Assembly (NCBI RefSeq): GCF_036231905.1
Contig: NZ_JAZARE010000013.1
Coordinates: forward strand, 62,001 to 126,000
From: CAMLIZ01 sp036231905
GTDB lineage: Bacteria > Pseudomonadota > Gammaproteobacteria > Burkholderiales > Burkholderiaceae_C
Length of the DNA: 64,000 nt
Direction: 5' to 3'
Shown here: positions 32,445-41,009 of the stretch, piece after piece
Layout of the letters: the number at the start of each line of letters is the position of its first letter
Position numbering within the stretch: the stretch's first letter is position 1
Notes under the pieces: model-generated
What the model was told of the DNA's origin: nothing
Seen by the model: the letters and a program-made list of their open reading frames with translations, nothing else
Database searches by the model: none
Translations under genes and position numbers: made by a program

Positions 32445-33148
32445 GCACGATCCGGCACGGCATGGTCTGGTTGCTGGCCCTGGCCGCTGGCGCCGCGCTG
32501 GCGCAGGCGCCCGAAGGCCGGCTCTACACGCCGGGCGCCTTCGAGCGCCTGGACGTGGATGGCTCCGCCCGCATCACGCTCACCCAGGGCGACAAGGACC
32601 AGGTGTTCATCGCCGGCGACGCCGAGGCGCAGCGGTCGGTGCAGGTGCGCATGGCCGGCAACCGGCTGGAAATCCACCCGAGCGGCAGCTGGAAGTTCTG
32701 GAACAACGAGCGCCTGCAGATCGACGTGCAGGTGCGCCAGCTCAGCCAGCTCACGCTGTCGGGCAGCAGCGACGTGCTGGCCCTGGGGCCGTTCAAGGGT
32801 GACCAGCTGGTGGTGACGATCTCCGGTGCCGGCTCGGTGCGCTTCGACCGGCTGGACATGGACCGCCTGAAGTTCAGCATCTCCGGCGCCGGCGACGGCC
32901 AGCTGGCCGGGCAGGTGAGCGACTTGAGCCTGAGCGTGTCGGGCAAGGGCAAGCTGCTGGCCGAGCAGCTGCGCGCCGGCACGGCGTCGGTGTCCATCAG
33001 TGGGGTGGGCAACGCCAGGCTATGGGTGACCGAGGCCTTGCGCGTCGGTATCTCCGGCGTCGGCAGTGTGGATTACTGGGGCCAGCCGGAGGTCAAGCGG
33101 TCCGTGTCCGGCCTGGGTTCGGTGAACGCGCTGGGCGAGAAGCGCTGA
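32441..33148 (+). CDS. GIN-domain (DUF2807) exported protein
   Basis: A 235-residue protein with a signal peptide of about 22 residues (ending GAALA). The remainder is one beta-helical head domain of the DUF2807 (putative auto-transporter adhesin head, GIN) family. The family starts with FERLDVDGSARITLTQGD and has repeating short strands such as LTLSGSSDVLALG, ISGAGSVRFD and VSGLGSVNALG. No membrane-spanning C-terminus is present, so it is periplasmic or secreted. Its start overlaps the LytTR stop (ATGA), an uncommon arrangement tying a surface-type protein to its likely regulator. Confidence 0.88.
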   Translation: MSTIRHGMVWLLALAAGAALAQAPEGRLYTPGAFERLDVDGSARITLTQGDKDQVFIAGDAEAQRSVQVRMAGNRLEIHPSGSWKFWNNERLQIDVQVRQLSQLTLSGSSDVLALGPFKGDQLVVTISGAGSVRFDRLDMDRLKFSISGAGDGQLAGQVSDLSLSVSGKGKLLAEQLRAGTASVSISGVGNARLWVTEALRVGISGVGSVDYWGQPEVKRSVSGLGSVNALGEKR

Positions 33149-33154
33149 GGCCGC

Positions 33155-33544
33155 TCAGTTGTCGGAGGGCGCGTGCTCGGCGCCCTTGTGCAGCCGGTAC
33201 AGCAGCGCCTCGATGTCGCGCCCGTCCATCGGCTTGCCGAAATGGGCGTCGAAGCCCACCTCGCCGGCCTTGACCTGGGTTTCCCAGTCGGGTGCGGCGG
33301 TGATCGCGGCCAGCAGCACCCGGTCGCCCTCGGCGCGCCGGATGGTCTTGGCGGCCTCGTAGCCGTCCATCACCGGCATGTTGATGTCCAGGATGACGAG
33401 ATCCGGCTTGAAGCTCTTGACCAGGTCCACCGCCTGTGCGCCGTCGTAGCAGGCCCGTGCTTCGTAGCCCAGCCAGTCGAGCAGCATGACCAGCGAGTCT
33501 GCCGCGTCGCGGTTGTCGTCTGCGACCACTGCCTTCTTTGCCAT
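33155..33544 (-). CDS. Single-domain response regulator (CheY-like)
   Basis: The protein has 129 residues from the ATG at 33544. It is a lone receiver domain: acidic pocket in AVVADDNRDAADSLVML, phospho-acceptor Asp in LVILDINMPVMDG, switch Thr/Ala in LLAAITAAPD and Lys in FDAHFGKPMDGRD. There is no output domain, so it must act through another protein or as part of a phosphorelay. It is convergent with the GIN-domain gene 6 bp away. The kinase partner is not obvious; the sensor kinase at 54571-56307 is unpaired too, but far away. Confidence 0.9.
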   Translation of the reverse strand: MAKKAVVADDNRDAADSLVMLLDWLGYEARACYDGAQAVDLVKSFKPDLVILDINMPVMDGYEAAKTIRRAEGDRVLLAAITAAPDWETQVKAGEVGFDAHFGKPMDGRDIEALLYRLHKGAEHAPSDN

Positions 33545-33710
33545 CTTTACATCCCGAGTTGAACCCAGGGGCGAGCAACTCCCGTGCCGGGGTTCGGGAG
33601 GCCGGACATGGATGCCGCATAAGGGGTTTCCCGGGCAAGCTGGGCCTGCACCCGCACCACGCACGCCGGCGGTGCCGGGCTTTGCGGCAAGGTTTGCGCG
33701 GTTCGACGGG

Positions 33711-34313
33711 TCAGCCGCGCAGCTGTGCCAGCCCCACCAGCGCGGCGTGCTGCAGCAGCATGATGGTCTTGCCGTCCTGGATGCCCCCGCTGGCGATGAG
33801 CGCCAGGGCCTCGGCCAGCGGCATCTCGATCACCTCGATGTCCTCGCCTTCGCTGTGCTCGCCGCCGCCCTGGCCCACACGCTGGGCCTCGTCGTATTCG
33901 GCGACGAAGAAGTGCAGCTTCTCGGTGACGGAGCCGGGGCTCATGTAGGCCTCGAAGACCTTGCGCGGCGTCTGCACCGCATAGCCGGTTTCTTCCTGCG
34001 CCTCCTTGCGCACGCAGTCGTGCGGGTCGTCACCGTCCAGCAAGCCGGCGCAGGCCTCCAGCAGCATGCCGTCCGCGCAGCCGTTCACGAACGCCGGGTA
34101 GCGGAACTGCCGCGTGAGCACGACGGTGCCGCGCACGGCATTGAACAGCAGCAGCGCGGCGCCATTGCCGCGGTCGTAGGTTTCGCGCTGCAGGCGTTGC
34201 CAGGTGCCGTCGCGGCGCAGGTAGTCGAAACGGGTGGTCTTCAGCGTGGACCAGTGATCGCAGAGCAGGCGCTCTTCGACGATGCGGATGCGCGGATGCG
34301 GGGTGTCGGTCAT
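33711..34313 (-). CDS. nudK: GDP-mannose pyrophosphatase NudK (Nudix hydrolase)
   Basis: The protein has 200 residues from the ATG at 34313. The Nudix box is GLLDGDDPHDCVRKEAQEET followed by GY. It closely follows the NudK pattern, as does the later YMSPGSVTEKLHFFVAEYD and the C-terminal IQDGKTIMLLQHA. E. coli NudK is 191 residues and hydrolyses GDP-mannose and related sugar nucleotides. It lies 10 bp downstream of the MFS gene on the same strand, so both probably form one transcript. Confidence 0.9.
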   Translation of the reverse strand: MTDTPHPRIRIVEERLLCDHWSTLKTTRFDYLRRDGTWQRLQRETYDRGNGAALLLFNAVRGTVVLTRQFRYPAFVNGCADGMLLEACAGLLDGDDPHDCVRKEAQEETGYAVQTPRKVFEAYMSPGSVTEKLHFFVAEYDEAQRVGQGGGEHSEGEDIEVIEMPLAEALALIASGGIQDGKTIMLLQHAALVGLAQLRG

Positions 34314-34323
34314 GGGGAGCCTT

Positions 34324-35553
34324 TCAGGGCTGATGGCAGGCGCCACCGGCCGGGGTGTCCGCGGCGCAGGCGGCATGCGGCCGCTGGCGGAGTTGGTGGG
34401 AGAGCAGGGCGATGAGCGTGAGCAGCAGCACCAGCAGGCCCAGCGCGGCCTGCAGCCCGATGGCGTGCGCCAGCCAGCCGATGCACGGCGGGCCGAGCAG
34501 GAAGCCGCCATAGCCGGCACCAGCCATCAAGGCGATGCCTTCGCCGGCGCTGTGCGGGCTGCGCTGCGCGGCCGCGGCAAACACCAGCGGCGCCACGATG
34601 GCCACCGCCAGCCCGACCAGGGCGAGCGCCAGGAAGACCAGCGGCACCTGCCCGGTGAGGAGTGCGGCCGCCAACGCCACCGCGGCCAGTGCATTGCAGG
34701 CGCGCAGGGGGCGCGACGGCCCCAGCCGCGCCACCACCGCGTCGCCCGCGAGGCGCATGGCCGTCATGGTGAGCGAAAACGCGGCATAACCCAGGGCCGC
34801 CACGCTGGTGGACTGGCCCAGCGTGTGGTGCAGGAAGACGGCGCTCCAGTCGGCAGCCGCGCCTTCGATCAGGAAGGCGCAGAACACGATCACCGCCAGG
34901 CCCGCCATCGCGCGCGGTGCATGCACCGGTGCACGCGGCGCGGGCGGCGCTGCGTCCACCACCAGCCGCGGCAGAAACCGGCGCGCCAGCCACACGGTGG
35001 CCGCCACGAAGCCCGATGCGGCCAGCAGGTGCCACGCGGGCGGCATGTCCAGCCGGTGAGCCAGCGCGCCCAGCCCGGCGCCGGCCAGGCCACCCGCGCT
35101 CCACATGCCGTGCAGCCGCGACATGATGGGCCGGCCGGCGCGCGCCTGCAGGTCGGCGGCCAGCGCATTCATCGCCACATCCATCGCGCCATTGGCAGCG
35201 CCCAGGGCAAACAGCGACAGCGCCAGGGACGAAGGCAGGCCCACCCATGCCGGATGCGGCAGCAGGAAAGCCAGTGCCAGTGCGGAGCCCATCGTCACCT
35301 CGCGCGCGCCGAGCACGCGGCAGCCGCGGCCGGCCAGCGGAAACGCCAGCAACGCGCCCAGCGCCATGGCGAAGAGGGCGCTGCCGAGTTGCGCTTCGTC
35401 GAGCGAGAGCGCGTCCCGCACGTCCGGGATGTTGGACACCCAGGTGGCAAAGGCGGCGCCGTTGGCGAAGAACAGCGCGGCAATCGCGGCCCAGGCCGAG
35501 CGGATGGCGCGCGGGCCGGTGGCCCCAGGAGCGCGGTGGAAGAGGTCGGTCAT
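34324..35553 (-). CDS. MFS transporter
   Basis: The protein has 409 residues from the ATG at 35553; the ORF runs further upstream without support. It has about twelve hydrophobic helices and an MFS-type loop (around AGRPIMSRLHGMWSAGG) between the halves, as in the YbjJ-like/MFS_1 group of fucose- or unknown-substrate carriers. Features such as GAANGAMDVAMNALAA match the YbjJ/inner-membrane MFS subfamily. It is divergent from the DeoR gene and followed by nudK, which suggests a link to sugar or sugar-nucleotide metabolism. Confidence 0.87.
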   Translation of the reverse strand: MTDLFHRAPGATGPRAIRSAWAAIAALFFANGAAFATWVSNIPDVRDALSLDEAQLGSALFAMALGALLAFPLAGRGCRVLGAREVTMGSALALAFLLPHPAWVGLPSSLALSLFALGAANGAMDVAMNALAADLQARAGRPIMSRLHGMWSAGGLAGAGLGALAHRLDMPPAWHLLAASGFVAATVWLARRFLPRLVVDAAPPAPRAPVHAPRAMAGLAVIVFCAFLIEGAAADWSAVFLHHTLGQSTSVAALGYAAFSLTMTAMRLAGDAVVARLGPSRPLRACNALAAVALAAALLTGQVPLVFLALALVGLAVAIVAPLVFAAAAQRSPHSAGEGIALMAGAGYGGFLLGPPCIGWLAHAIGLQAALGLLVLLLTLIALLSHQLRQRPHAACAADTPAGGACHQP

Positions 35554-35575
35554 GCAGAATGAATCAATTTCGAGC

Positions 35576-35604
35576 TTAAAAGAGCATGCCAGCGTGTTTA
35601 GAAT
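35576..35604 (+). promoter_or_regulatory. Candidate sigma-70 promoter for the DeoR gene
   Basis: TTAAAA (35576-35581) and TAGAAT (35599-35604) are separated by exactly 17 bp, 50 bp upstream of the DeoR start and inside the divergent spacer with the MFS gene. The -35 is a weak match. Confidence 0.45.
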
Positions 35605-35655
35605 CCTGCAAGCCCTCGCCCACGCGCGGGGCTTTGCCGGAGACCCTCTAGCACC

Positions 35656-36465
35656 ATGCCCCCCGACACCACTACCGCCTCCACCGAGGATGACGCCATC
35701 CAACGCCCACGCTTTGCCGAGGAGCGGCGCGCCCGCATCCTGGGTTGGCTGCGCGACCACGGCCGTGTGGAAGTGCTCGATCTTGCTCGAAACCTCGGAG
35801 TCTCCGAACACACCATCCGGCGCGACCTGCTGGAGCTGCAAGCCCAGGGTGCCCTGCAGAAGACCCATGGCGGCGCCGTGATGCTGGACACCGCGCGCCT
35901 GGGCGTGCAGGAGCGCTCCACCGTGCTGCCGCAGGCCAAGCAGGAGATCGGCCGCGCGGCGGCGCGGCATGTGCAGCCGGGGCAGACGCTGATCTTGGAC
36001 GCGGGCACCACCACGCTGGCGATGGCGCGTGCGCTCACCGCACGCCCGCTCACCGTGGTCACCAACGCCCTGGACGTGGCCACGCTGTTCGATCGGGACA
36101 AGGACGTGCAGCTGGTGCTGACGGGTGGCACATGGCAGCCGGCGCAGCGCGCGTTCTGGGGCCCGGCCGCGCTGGCGCTGCTGGCCGGCTGCCGGGCCGA
36201 CTGGGCGGTGCCGGGCGCCTGCGCGCTGGACGCGCGCATGGGCGTGACCGCCGCCGACGAATCGGACAGCGCCGTCAAGCGGGCGATGGTGGCCGCGGCG
36301 GCCCGCACGATGATCCTTGCCGACCACTCCAAGCAGGCCAGCGTGGCGCCTTTTTCGGTGGCCCGCTGGCCGGAGGTGCACCTGCTGGTCACCGACCGGG
36401 CATGGCCCGAGGTGCAGGCGCTGGGCGTGCAGCTGGAGGCGGTGGGCGGCGGCACCGCGGCCTGA
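35656..36465 (+). CDS. DeoR-family transcriptional regulator
   Basis: A 269-residue protein. The N-terminal DeoR helix-turn-helix reads RILGWLRDHGRVEVLDLAR then VSEHTIRRDLLEL, ending in the family signature KTHGGAVM. The C-terminal sugar-phosphate sensor domain (DeoRC) has LDAGTTTLAMARAL and VTNALDVATLF, then ILADHSKQ near the end. DeoR repressors usually respond to phosphorylated sugars and control a neighbouring carbohydrate gene. The divergent MFS-nudK operon is the likely target. Confidence 0.9.
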   Translation: MPPDTTTASTEDDAIQRPRFAEERRARILGWLRDHGRVEVLDLARNLGVSEHTIRRDLLELQAQGALQKTHGGAVMLDTARLGVQERSTVLPQAKQEIGRAAARHVQPGQTLILDAGTTTLAMARALTARPLTVVTNALDVATLFDRDKDVQLVLTGGTWQPAQRAFWGPAALALLAGCRADWAVPGACALDARMGVTAADESDSAVKRAMVAAAARTMILADHSKQASVAPFSVARWPEVHLLVTDRAWPEVQALGVQLEAVGGGTAA

Positions 36466-36521
36466 GCAGGCGCGGGGTTTGCCGCAGCGTGGGCCGGACT
36501 GTTCAACCACCTGGGGGATTC

Positions 36522-37190
36522 ATGCAAGCACGTCTCGGACTCGGGCTCAGCCTTTCAGTGATCGCCGCCGCGCTGCTGGCCGCCTGCGCCGGCACGCCCG
36601 GCGCCAGCAAGGACGGCATGAGCTTCTTCGTCACCAGCTCCGGGCCCGGCAAGGGCGCCGACCTGGGCGGCCTGGAGGGTGCTGACCGGCAGTGCCAGGC
36701 GCTGGCCACCGCGGCGGGCGCGGGCAACCGCACCTGGCGCGCCTACCTCAGCGCGCAGCCCGAAGGCGGCAAGCCGGGCGTGAACGCACGCGACCGCATC
36801 GGCAAGGGGCCCTGGCGCAATGCCAAGGGCGACGTGATCGCCACCGACGTGGAGAACCTGCACAGCGCCAACAACATCAACAAGCAGACCGCGCTCACCG
36901 AGCGGGGCGCCACGATCAACGGCCGCGGCGACACGCCCAACATGCACGACGTCCTGACCGGCTCGCAGCCCAGCGGCGTGTTCATCGCGGGCAACGTGGA
37001 CAGCACCTGCCGCAACTGGACCTCCAGCACCGACGGCGCCGCGATGGTGGGCCACCATGACCGCACCGGCCTGGACGAGAGCGTGCCGGCCAAGTCCTGG
37101 AACTCCTCGCACCAGAGCCGCGGCTGCAGCGCCGATGCGCTGAAGGCCACCGGCGGCGCGGGGCTGTTCTACTGCTTCGCGGCCGACTGA
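36522..37190 (+). CDS. Putative lipoprotein, DUF1554-like lectin-type fold
   Basis: The protein has 222 residues from the ATG at 36522. A lipoprotein signal ends at ALLAACAG, giving Cys at about position 22. The mature part carries cysteine-spaced segments: ADRQCQALATAAGAGNRTW, RAYLSAQ, ARDRIGKGPWRNAKGDVIA, CRNWTSS and a C-terminal GLFYCFA. This spacing resembles the DUF1554/endostatin-like group of C-type-lectin-like exported proteins, which have no known function. It lies just upstream of the copper island but shares no obvious motif with it, and no Cys/His metal pattern was seen. Confidence 0.7.
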   Translation: MQARLGLGLSLSVIAAALLAACAGTPGASKDGMSFFVTSSGPGKGADLGGLEGADRQCQALATAAGAGNRTWRAYLSAQPEGGKPGVNARDRIGKGPWRNAKGDVIATDVENLHSANNINKQTALTERGATINGRGDTPNMHDVLTGSQPSGVFIAGNVDSTCRNWTSSTDGAAMVGHHDRTGLDESVPAKSWNSSHQSRGCSADALKATGGAGLFYCFAAD

Positions 37191-37237
37191 AAACGAGGCC
37201 CGCCGCGGCGGGGCGGCCGGCTGCGGTGCGCTGCCGC

Positions 37238-37268
37238 TTGACATTGCCAGTGTGGCAAGCTTCATCAT
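37238..37268 (+). promoter_or_regulatory. CueR/MerR-type promoter of the TolC-oxidase operon
   Basis: TTGACA (37238-37243) and CATCAT (37263-37268) are separated by 19 bp, the long spacer typical of MerR-family promoters. The spacer holds the dyad TTGCCA-GTG-TGGCAA. The next start codon is 22 bp after the -10. It shares its core with the sites at 48493-48523 and 48576-48606. Confidence 0.8.
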
Positions 37269-37289
37269 GGCCGCAGCGGACTCCCTTGC

Positions 37290-37688
37290 ATGCGCACCCT
37301 CGCACGACTCCTTGCCCTCTGGCTGATCGCCGTGGCGCTCCCGATCCAGGGAGTGGCCGCCGCCACGATGCTGCATTGCGCCGGCATGCCCAGCCACGAG
37401 GCTGCGGTGGCGGGCCCGGGGGACCATCACGAGGGCCATGGCGGCCACCACCACGCAGGCGCCGCAACGGAGCCGGCCGGTGATGCCCATGCCACGCATC
37501 ACCCTGCCGGCGGCAAGCACAGCTGCAGCGCCTGCGCTTCCTGCTGCAGCGCCACGGCGCTGCCGGCGATGCCGCTGTTGCTCGTCTCGCAGGGCGTCAC
37601 GGAGCCTCTGACGCCGGACCCTGAGCGGCCCCTGGTCGCCTTCCTCACCGGCGGCCCCGAGCGACCGCCTCGAACGACCTCCCTCTGA
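37290..37688 (+). CDS. Small exported His/Cys-rich protein, DUF2946/CopL-like
   Basis: A 132-residue protein with a signal peptide of about 24 residues. The mature region has an HCAGMPSHEA start, a His-rich run (HHEGHGGHHHAG) and a Cys cluster (HSCSACASCC), then an acid-rich end (FLTGGPERPPR). The composition suggests binding of copper or another soft metal in the periplasm. It is the first gene after a CueR-type promoter. It resembles small proteins, often annotated DUF2946 or CopL-like, found with copper genes; I assign no confirmed family. Confidence 0.65.
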   Translation: MRTLARLLALWLIAVALPIQGVAAATMLHCAGMPSHEAAVAGPGDHHEGHGGHHHAGAATEPAGDAHATHHPAGGKHSCSACASCCSATALPAMPLLLVSQGVTEPLTPDPERPLVAFLTGGPERPPRTTSL

Positions 37689-37802
37689 CGAGCCCGCGGC
37701 AGCCGGGCCGGCCGCGCCATCATGTGCGCCGGGCCCCGGTGTGCTGCCGCGTGTCGTACCGCGTGAGCTTCGCGGTCCACCTCCTGCTTCAAGAGGACAT
37801 CG

Positions 37803-38135
37803 ATGCCTTTGCATGCCCGCATCGTTTCCATGGTGCTGTTGAGCGCCATCCCGCTTCCCGCCGCCGTGGCTCAGCCGGTGGCGCCTGCCGCCACCCATCG
37901 GTCGGCCTTCGACGGCTACAACCGCTTCGCCGAACAGCCCGTCGCCCCCTGGCGCACCAGCAACGAGCTGGTGGCCCGCATCGGCGGCTGGAAGGCTTAT
38001 GCCCGCGAAGCGGCCGCTGCCCACGAGGGCGCGGCCGCGCCGGCCGGGGCACCCTCTGCCCCTGCTGGCGAGCCGGGTGCTGCATCGCCAGCCGCGGCCG
38101 GGCACGCCGGCCACCATGGCGGGCCCAAGCCATGA
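37803..38135 (+). CDS. Small exported protein of unknown function upstream of TolC
   Basis: A 110-residue protein with a signal peptide (ending AAVAQ). It then has a conserved-looking GYNRFAEQPVAPWRTSNELV and GWKAYAREAA, and a low-complexity Ala/Pro tail ending in GHAGHHGGP. AGAGG lies about 6 nt before the ATG. Its stop codon overlaps the TolC gene start (ATGA). The short core and His-rich tail suggest a periplasmic copper-binding accessory of the channel. I do not recognise a named domain. Confidence 0.65.
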   Translation: MPLHARIVSMVLLSAIPLPAAVAQPVAPAATHRSAFDGYNRFAEQPVAPWRTSNELVARIGGWKAYAREAAAAHEGAAAPAGAPSAPAGEPGAASPAAAGHAGHHGGPKP

Positions 38136-39571
38136 TGCGGCGCCCCAACCCCACACGTCTGCGATGGCGCGTTGCGGCCGCGGCAGCAGCGGTCCTGCTC
38201 ACCGGCTGCGCCGCCCCGGCCATCGAATCGAACTACGCCGAGGTGCAGCGCAGCAGTCGCGAGCGGCTGGGCGCCGACCTGAAATGGCTGACCACCGACG
38301 AGGCGCGGCGCCAGGCCCGGTCCGACGTGGACGCTGCGCTGGCCCGGCCGCTGTCGCAAGACGATGCGGTGCGCATTGCGCTGGCCTACAGCCCGGCGTT
38401 GCAGTCGGCCTTGGCCGAAGGCGCGGCCTCGTCCGCGGCCGCCACGCAGTCGGCCCGGCTGCCGAATCCGGTCTTCAGCTTCGAGCGCCTGGTGCGGGGC
38501 GAGGGCGATGGCCGCGAGCTGGAGATCGGCCGCGCGCTCACCCTGCCGCTGCTGGACCTGCTGCTGCTGCCGGCCCGGGCACGCCAGGCGGACCAGCGCC
38601 AGCAGCAGCTGCGTCTGCAAGCGGTGGGCGAGGTGGCGCAGGCGGCCATCGACGCGCGGGCGGCCTGGGTGCGCGCCGTCGCGGCCCAGCAGTCGCTGGC
38701 CTACTTCGAGCAGGTGAAGACCGCGGCCGATGCCAGCGCCGAGCTGGCGCGCCGCATGCAGGCGGTGGGTAACTTCAGCAAGCTGCAGCGGGCGCGCCAG
38801 CAGGCCTTCTATGCCGAGGCGGTGGCCCAGCTCGCGCGCGCACGACAGGCCGCCCAGTCCACGCGCGAAGCGCTGGTACGCGCGCTGGGCCTGGACGCCG
38901 AGCAGGCCACCGGCCTGAAGCTGCCCGAGCGCCTGCCCGATCTGCCGGCACAACCCCAGGAGGAACACGCCTTCGGCCAGCAGGCGCTGGACGGCCGCTT
39001 GGACGTCGCGCTCGCGAAGGCGCACCTGGGCGTGGTGGCGCAGGAGCAGGGCCTGACGCGTGTGACCAGCCTGGTCGACGGCCTGCACCTGGGTGTGCAG
39101 CGCAACTCGGCCAGCGGCGCGCCGCCACAAAAGGGCTTTGACCTGGAACTGCCGCTGCCGATCTTCGACGCCGGCGATGCGCACCGTGCTCAAGCACAGG
39201 CCAGCTACCTGGCGGCGCTGAACAAGGCGGCCGCCGTGGGCGTGCAAGCGGCCTCGCAGCTGCGCGAGGCGTATGGCAGCTACCGCACCGCCTACGACCT
39301 CGCACGGCACTACCGCGACGAGATCGTGCCGCTGCGCAGGACCATCCAGGAGGAAAACCTGCTGCGCTACAACGGCATGCTGATCGGCGTGTTCGAGCTG
39401 CTGGCCGACGCCCGCGAGCAGATCGGCAGCGTGATCCAGGCGATAGACGCGCAGCGCGACTTCTGGCTCGCCGACGCCGGCCTGCAGGCCGCTGCGCTTG
39501 GCAAGCCGACCCCGTTCCCCGGCATGGACGCCCGCCCGGCCAGCGCCGGCGCGCCCGCCTCCGGCCATTGA
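38132..39571 (+). CDS. TolC-family outer-membrane lipoprotein (copper island, no pump)
   Basis: The protein has 479 residues from the ATG at 38132; an ORF extended to 37724 is not supported. A lipoprotein signal ends at VLLTGCAAP. Two outer-membrane efflux protein repeats follow (coiled alpha-barrel segments such as DDAVRIALAYSPALQSALAE and ALNKAAAVGVQAASQLREAY). It resembles channels of heavy-metal RND pumps, yet it sits not with a pump but with the multicopper oxidase, TGATG-coupled. A separate CusC-type channel gene lies at 42522. It may replace CopB-like outer-membrane proteins of copper-oxidase systems, or serve the same pump. Confidence 0.85.
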   Translation: MMRRPNPTRLRWRVAAAAAAVLLTGCAAPAIESNYAEVQRSSRERLGADLKWLTTDEARRQARSDVDAALARPLSQDDAVRIALAYSPALQSALAEGAASSAAATQSARLPNPVFSFERLVRGEGDGRELEIGRALTLPLLDLLLLPARARQADQRQQQLRLQAVGEVAQAAIDARAAWVRAVAAQQSLAYFEQVKTAADASAELARRMQAVGNFSKLQRARQQAFYAEAVAQLARARQAAQSTREALVRALGLDAEQATGLKLPERLPDLPAQPQEEHAFGQQALDGRLDVALAKAHLGVVAQEQGLTRVTSLVDGLHLGVQRNSASGAPPQKGFDLELPLPIFDAGDAHRAQAQASYLAALNKAAAVGVQAASQLREAYGSYRTAYDLARHYRDEIVPLRRTIQEENLLRYNGMLIGVFELLADAREQIGSVIQAIDAQRDFWLADAGLQAAALGKPTPFPGMDARPASAGAPASGH

Positions 39572-40992
39572 TGCACAAGACCATGAGCAACAACCGACGG
39601 CAATTCATGCTGGGCACCGCAGGTGCCGGCGTCGCCATGGCTGCGGCCAGTGTCAGCAAGGTGGCGATGGCCGCCTTGCCCGAACCGGTGGTCCAGGCCA
39701 GCCCAGACACCATGGCCCCGCTGGCGCCCCCCACCGGCCGCCCCTACAACCCGGTGGTCACCTTGAACGGCTGGACCTTGCCCTGGCGCATGAACAACGG
39801 CATCAAGGAGTTCCACCTCGTGGCCGAACCGGTGGTGCGCGAGATGGCGCCCGGCTTCAAGGCGCACCTGTGGGGCTACAACGGCCAGTCGCCCGGCCCC
39901 ACGATCGAGGTGGTGGAAGGCGACCGGGTGCGCATCTTCGTGACCAACAAGCTGCCCGAGCGCACGTCCATCCACTGGCACGGCCAGCGCCTGCCCAACG
40001 GCATGGACGGCGTGACCGGGCTCACCCAGCCGGCCATCGAGCCGGGCAAGACCTTCGTCTACGAGTTCGTGGCGCGCCGGCCGGGCACCTTCATGTACCA
40101 CCCGCATGCCGACGAGATGACGCAGATGGCCATGGGCATGATGGGCTTCTGGGTGACGCACCCGAGGGCGAAGCATCCACTGATCGACGAGGTGGACCGC
40201 GACTACTGCTTCCTGCTCAACGCCTACGACGTGGAGCCCGGCGCCTACACGCCCAAGACCATGACGATGCTGGACTTCAACCTGTGGACCTTCAACAGCC
40301 GCGTGTTCCCGGGCATCTCGCCGATGGTCGCGCGCCAGGGCGACCGGGTGCGCATCCGCGTGGGCAACCTCACGATGACCAACCATCCGATGCACATCCA
40401 CGGCCATGAGTTCATGGTCACCGGCACCGATGGCGGCCCCATCCCGCGCACCGCGCGGTGGCATGAGGTGACCACCGACATCGGCGTGGGCCAGATGCGG
40501 CAGCTGGAGTTCGTGGCGGACGAGGAGGGCGACTGGGCCTTCCATTGCCACAAGAGCCACCACACCATGAACGCGATGGGCCACGACGTGCCCAACATGA
40601 TCGGTGTGGACCACCGTGATGTCGTCAAGAAGATCACCCAGGTGATCCCCGACTACATGGTGATGGGCGAGCGCGGCATGGCCGACATGGCGGAGATGGA
40701 GATGCCCATTCCGGACAACACCGCGCCCATGATGGGTGGTGAAGGCCCGTTCGGCAGCCTGGAGATGGGCGGCATGTTCACCACGGTGAAGGTGCGGCGC
40801 GGCCTCAAAGCGGGTGACTACCGCGACCCCGGCTGGTTCCAGCAGCCCAAGGGCACGCAGGCCTACGAATGGACCGGCGCACTGGCGCAGCCCACCCGGG
40901 CCGCGCTGCCGAAAGCCGGTGCCACGCCCGCCCGCGAGATCGAGGTCCAGATTCGCAAGCCCAGCGGGCACACCGGCCATTCAGGCCATTGA
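39571..40992 (+). CDS. Multicopper oxidase (copper-oxidase/CopA-PcoA type)
   Basis: The protein has 473 residues from the ATG overlapping the TolC stop (a TTG at 39568 is less likely). A Tat-type signal, NNRRQFMLG, implies export of the folded, metal-loaded enzyme. Copper ligands are clear: HWHG (135-138), HPH (177-179), HPMHIHGH (272-279) and HCHKSHHTMNAM (325-336), whose Met fits the axial position of type-1 copper. It probably oxidises Cu(I) to the less toxic Cu(II) in the periplasm. A Met-rich segment (ADMAEMEMPIP) follows and may bind Cu(I). At 473 residues it is shorter than CopA/PcoA (about 600). Confidence 0.9.
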   Translation: MHKTMSNNRRQFMLGTAGAGVAMAAASVSKVAMAALPEPVVQASPDTMAPLAPPTGRPYNPVVTLNGWTLPWRMNNGIKEFHLVAEPVVREMAPGFKAHLWGYNGQSPGPTIEVVEGDRVRIFVTNKLPERTSIHWHGQRLPNGMDGVTGLTQPAIEPGKTFVYEFVARRPGTFMYHPHADEMTQMAMGMMGFWVTHPRAKHPLIDEVDRDYCFLLNAYDVEPGAYTPKTMTMLDFNLWTFNSRVFPGISPMVARQGDRVRIRVGNLTMTNHPMHIHGHEFMVTGTDGGPIPRTARWHEVTTDIGVGQMRQLEFVADEEGDWAFHCHKSHHTMNAMGHDVPNMIGVDHRDVVKKITQVIPDYMVMGERGMADMAEMEMPIPDNTAPMMGGEGPFGSLEMGGMFTTVKVRRGLKAGDYRDPGWFQQPKGTQAYEWTGALAQPTRAALPKAGATPAREIEVQIRKPSGHTGHSGH

Positions 40993-41009
40993 TGCACAGG
41001 ATGAACACC

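Noticed and set aside
35561..35581. Possible DeoR operator in the AT-rich MFS/DeoR spacer
   Set aside because: The short dyad around AGCT has mismatched flanks and overlaps the promoter -35 candidate; too weak to call.
37724..38131. Upstream extension of the first TolC gene (615 residues)
   Set aside because: The added part overlaps the small exported gene 37803-38135 in another frame and has no signal sequence. The ATG at 38132 gives a proper lipoprotein signal.
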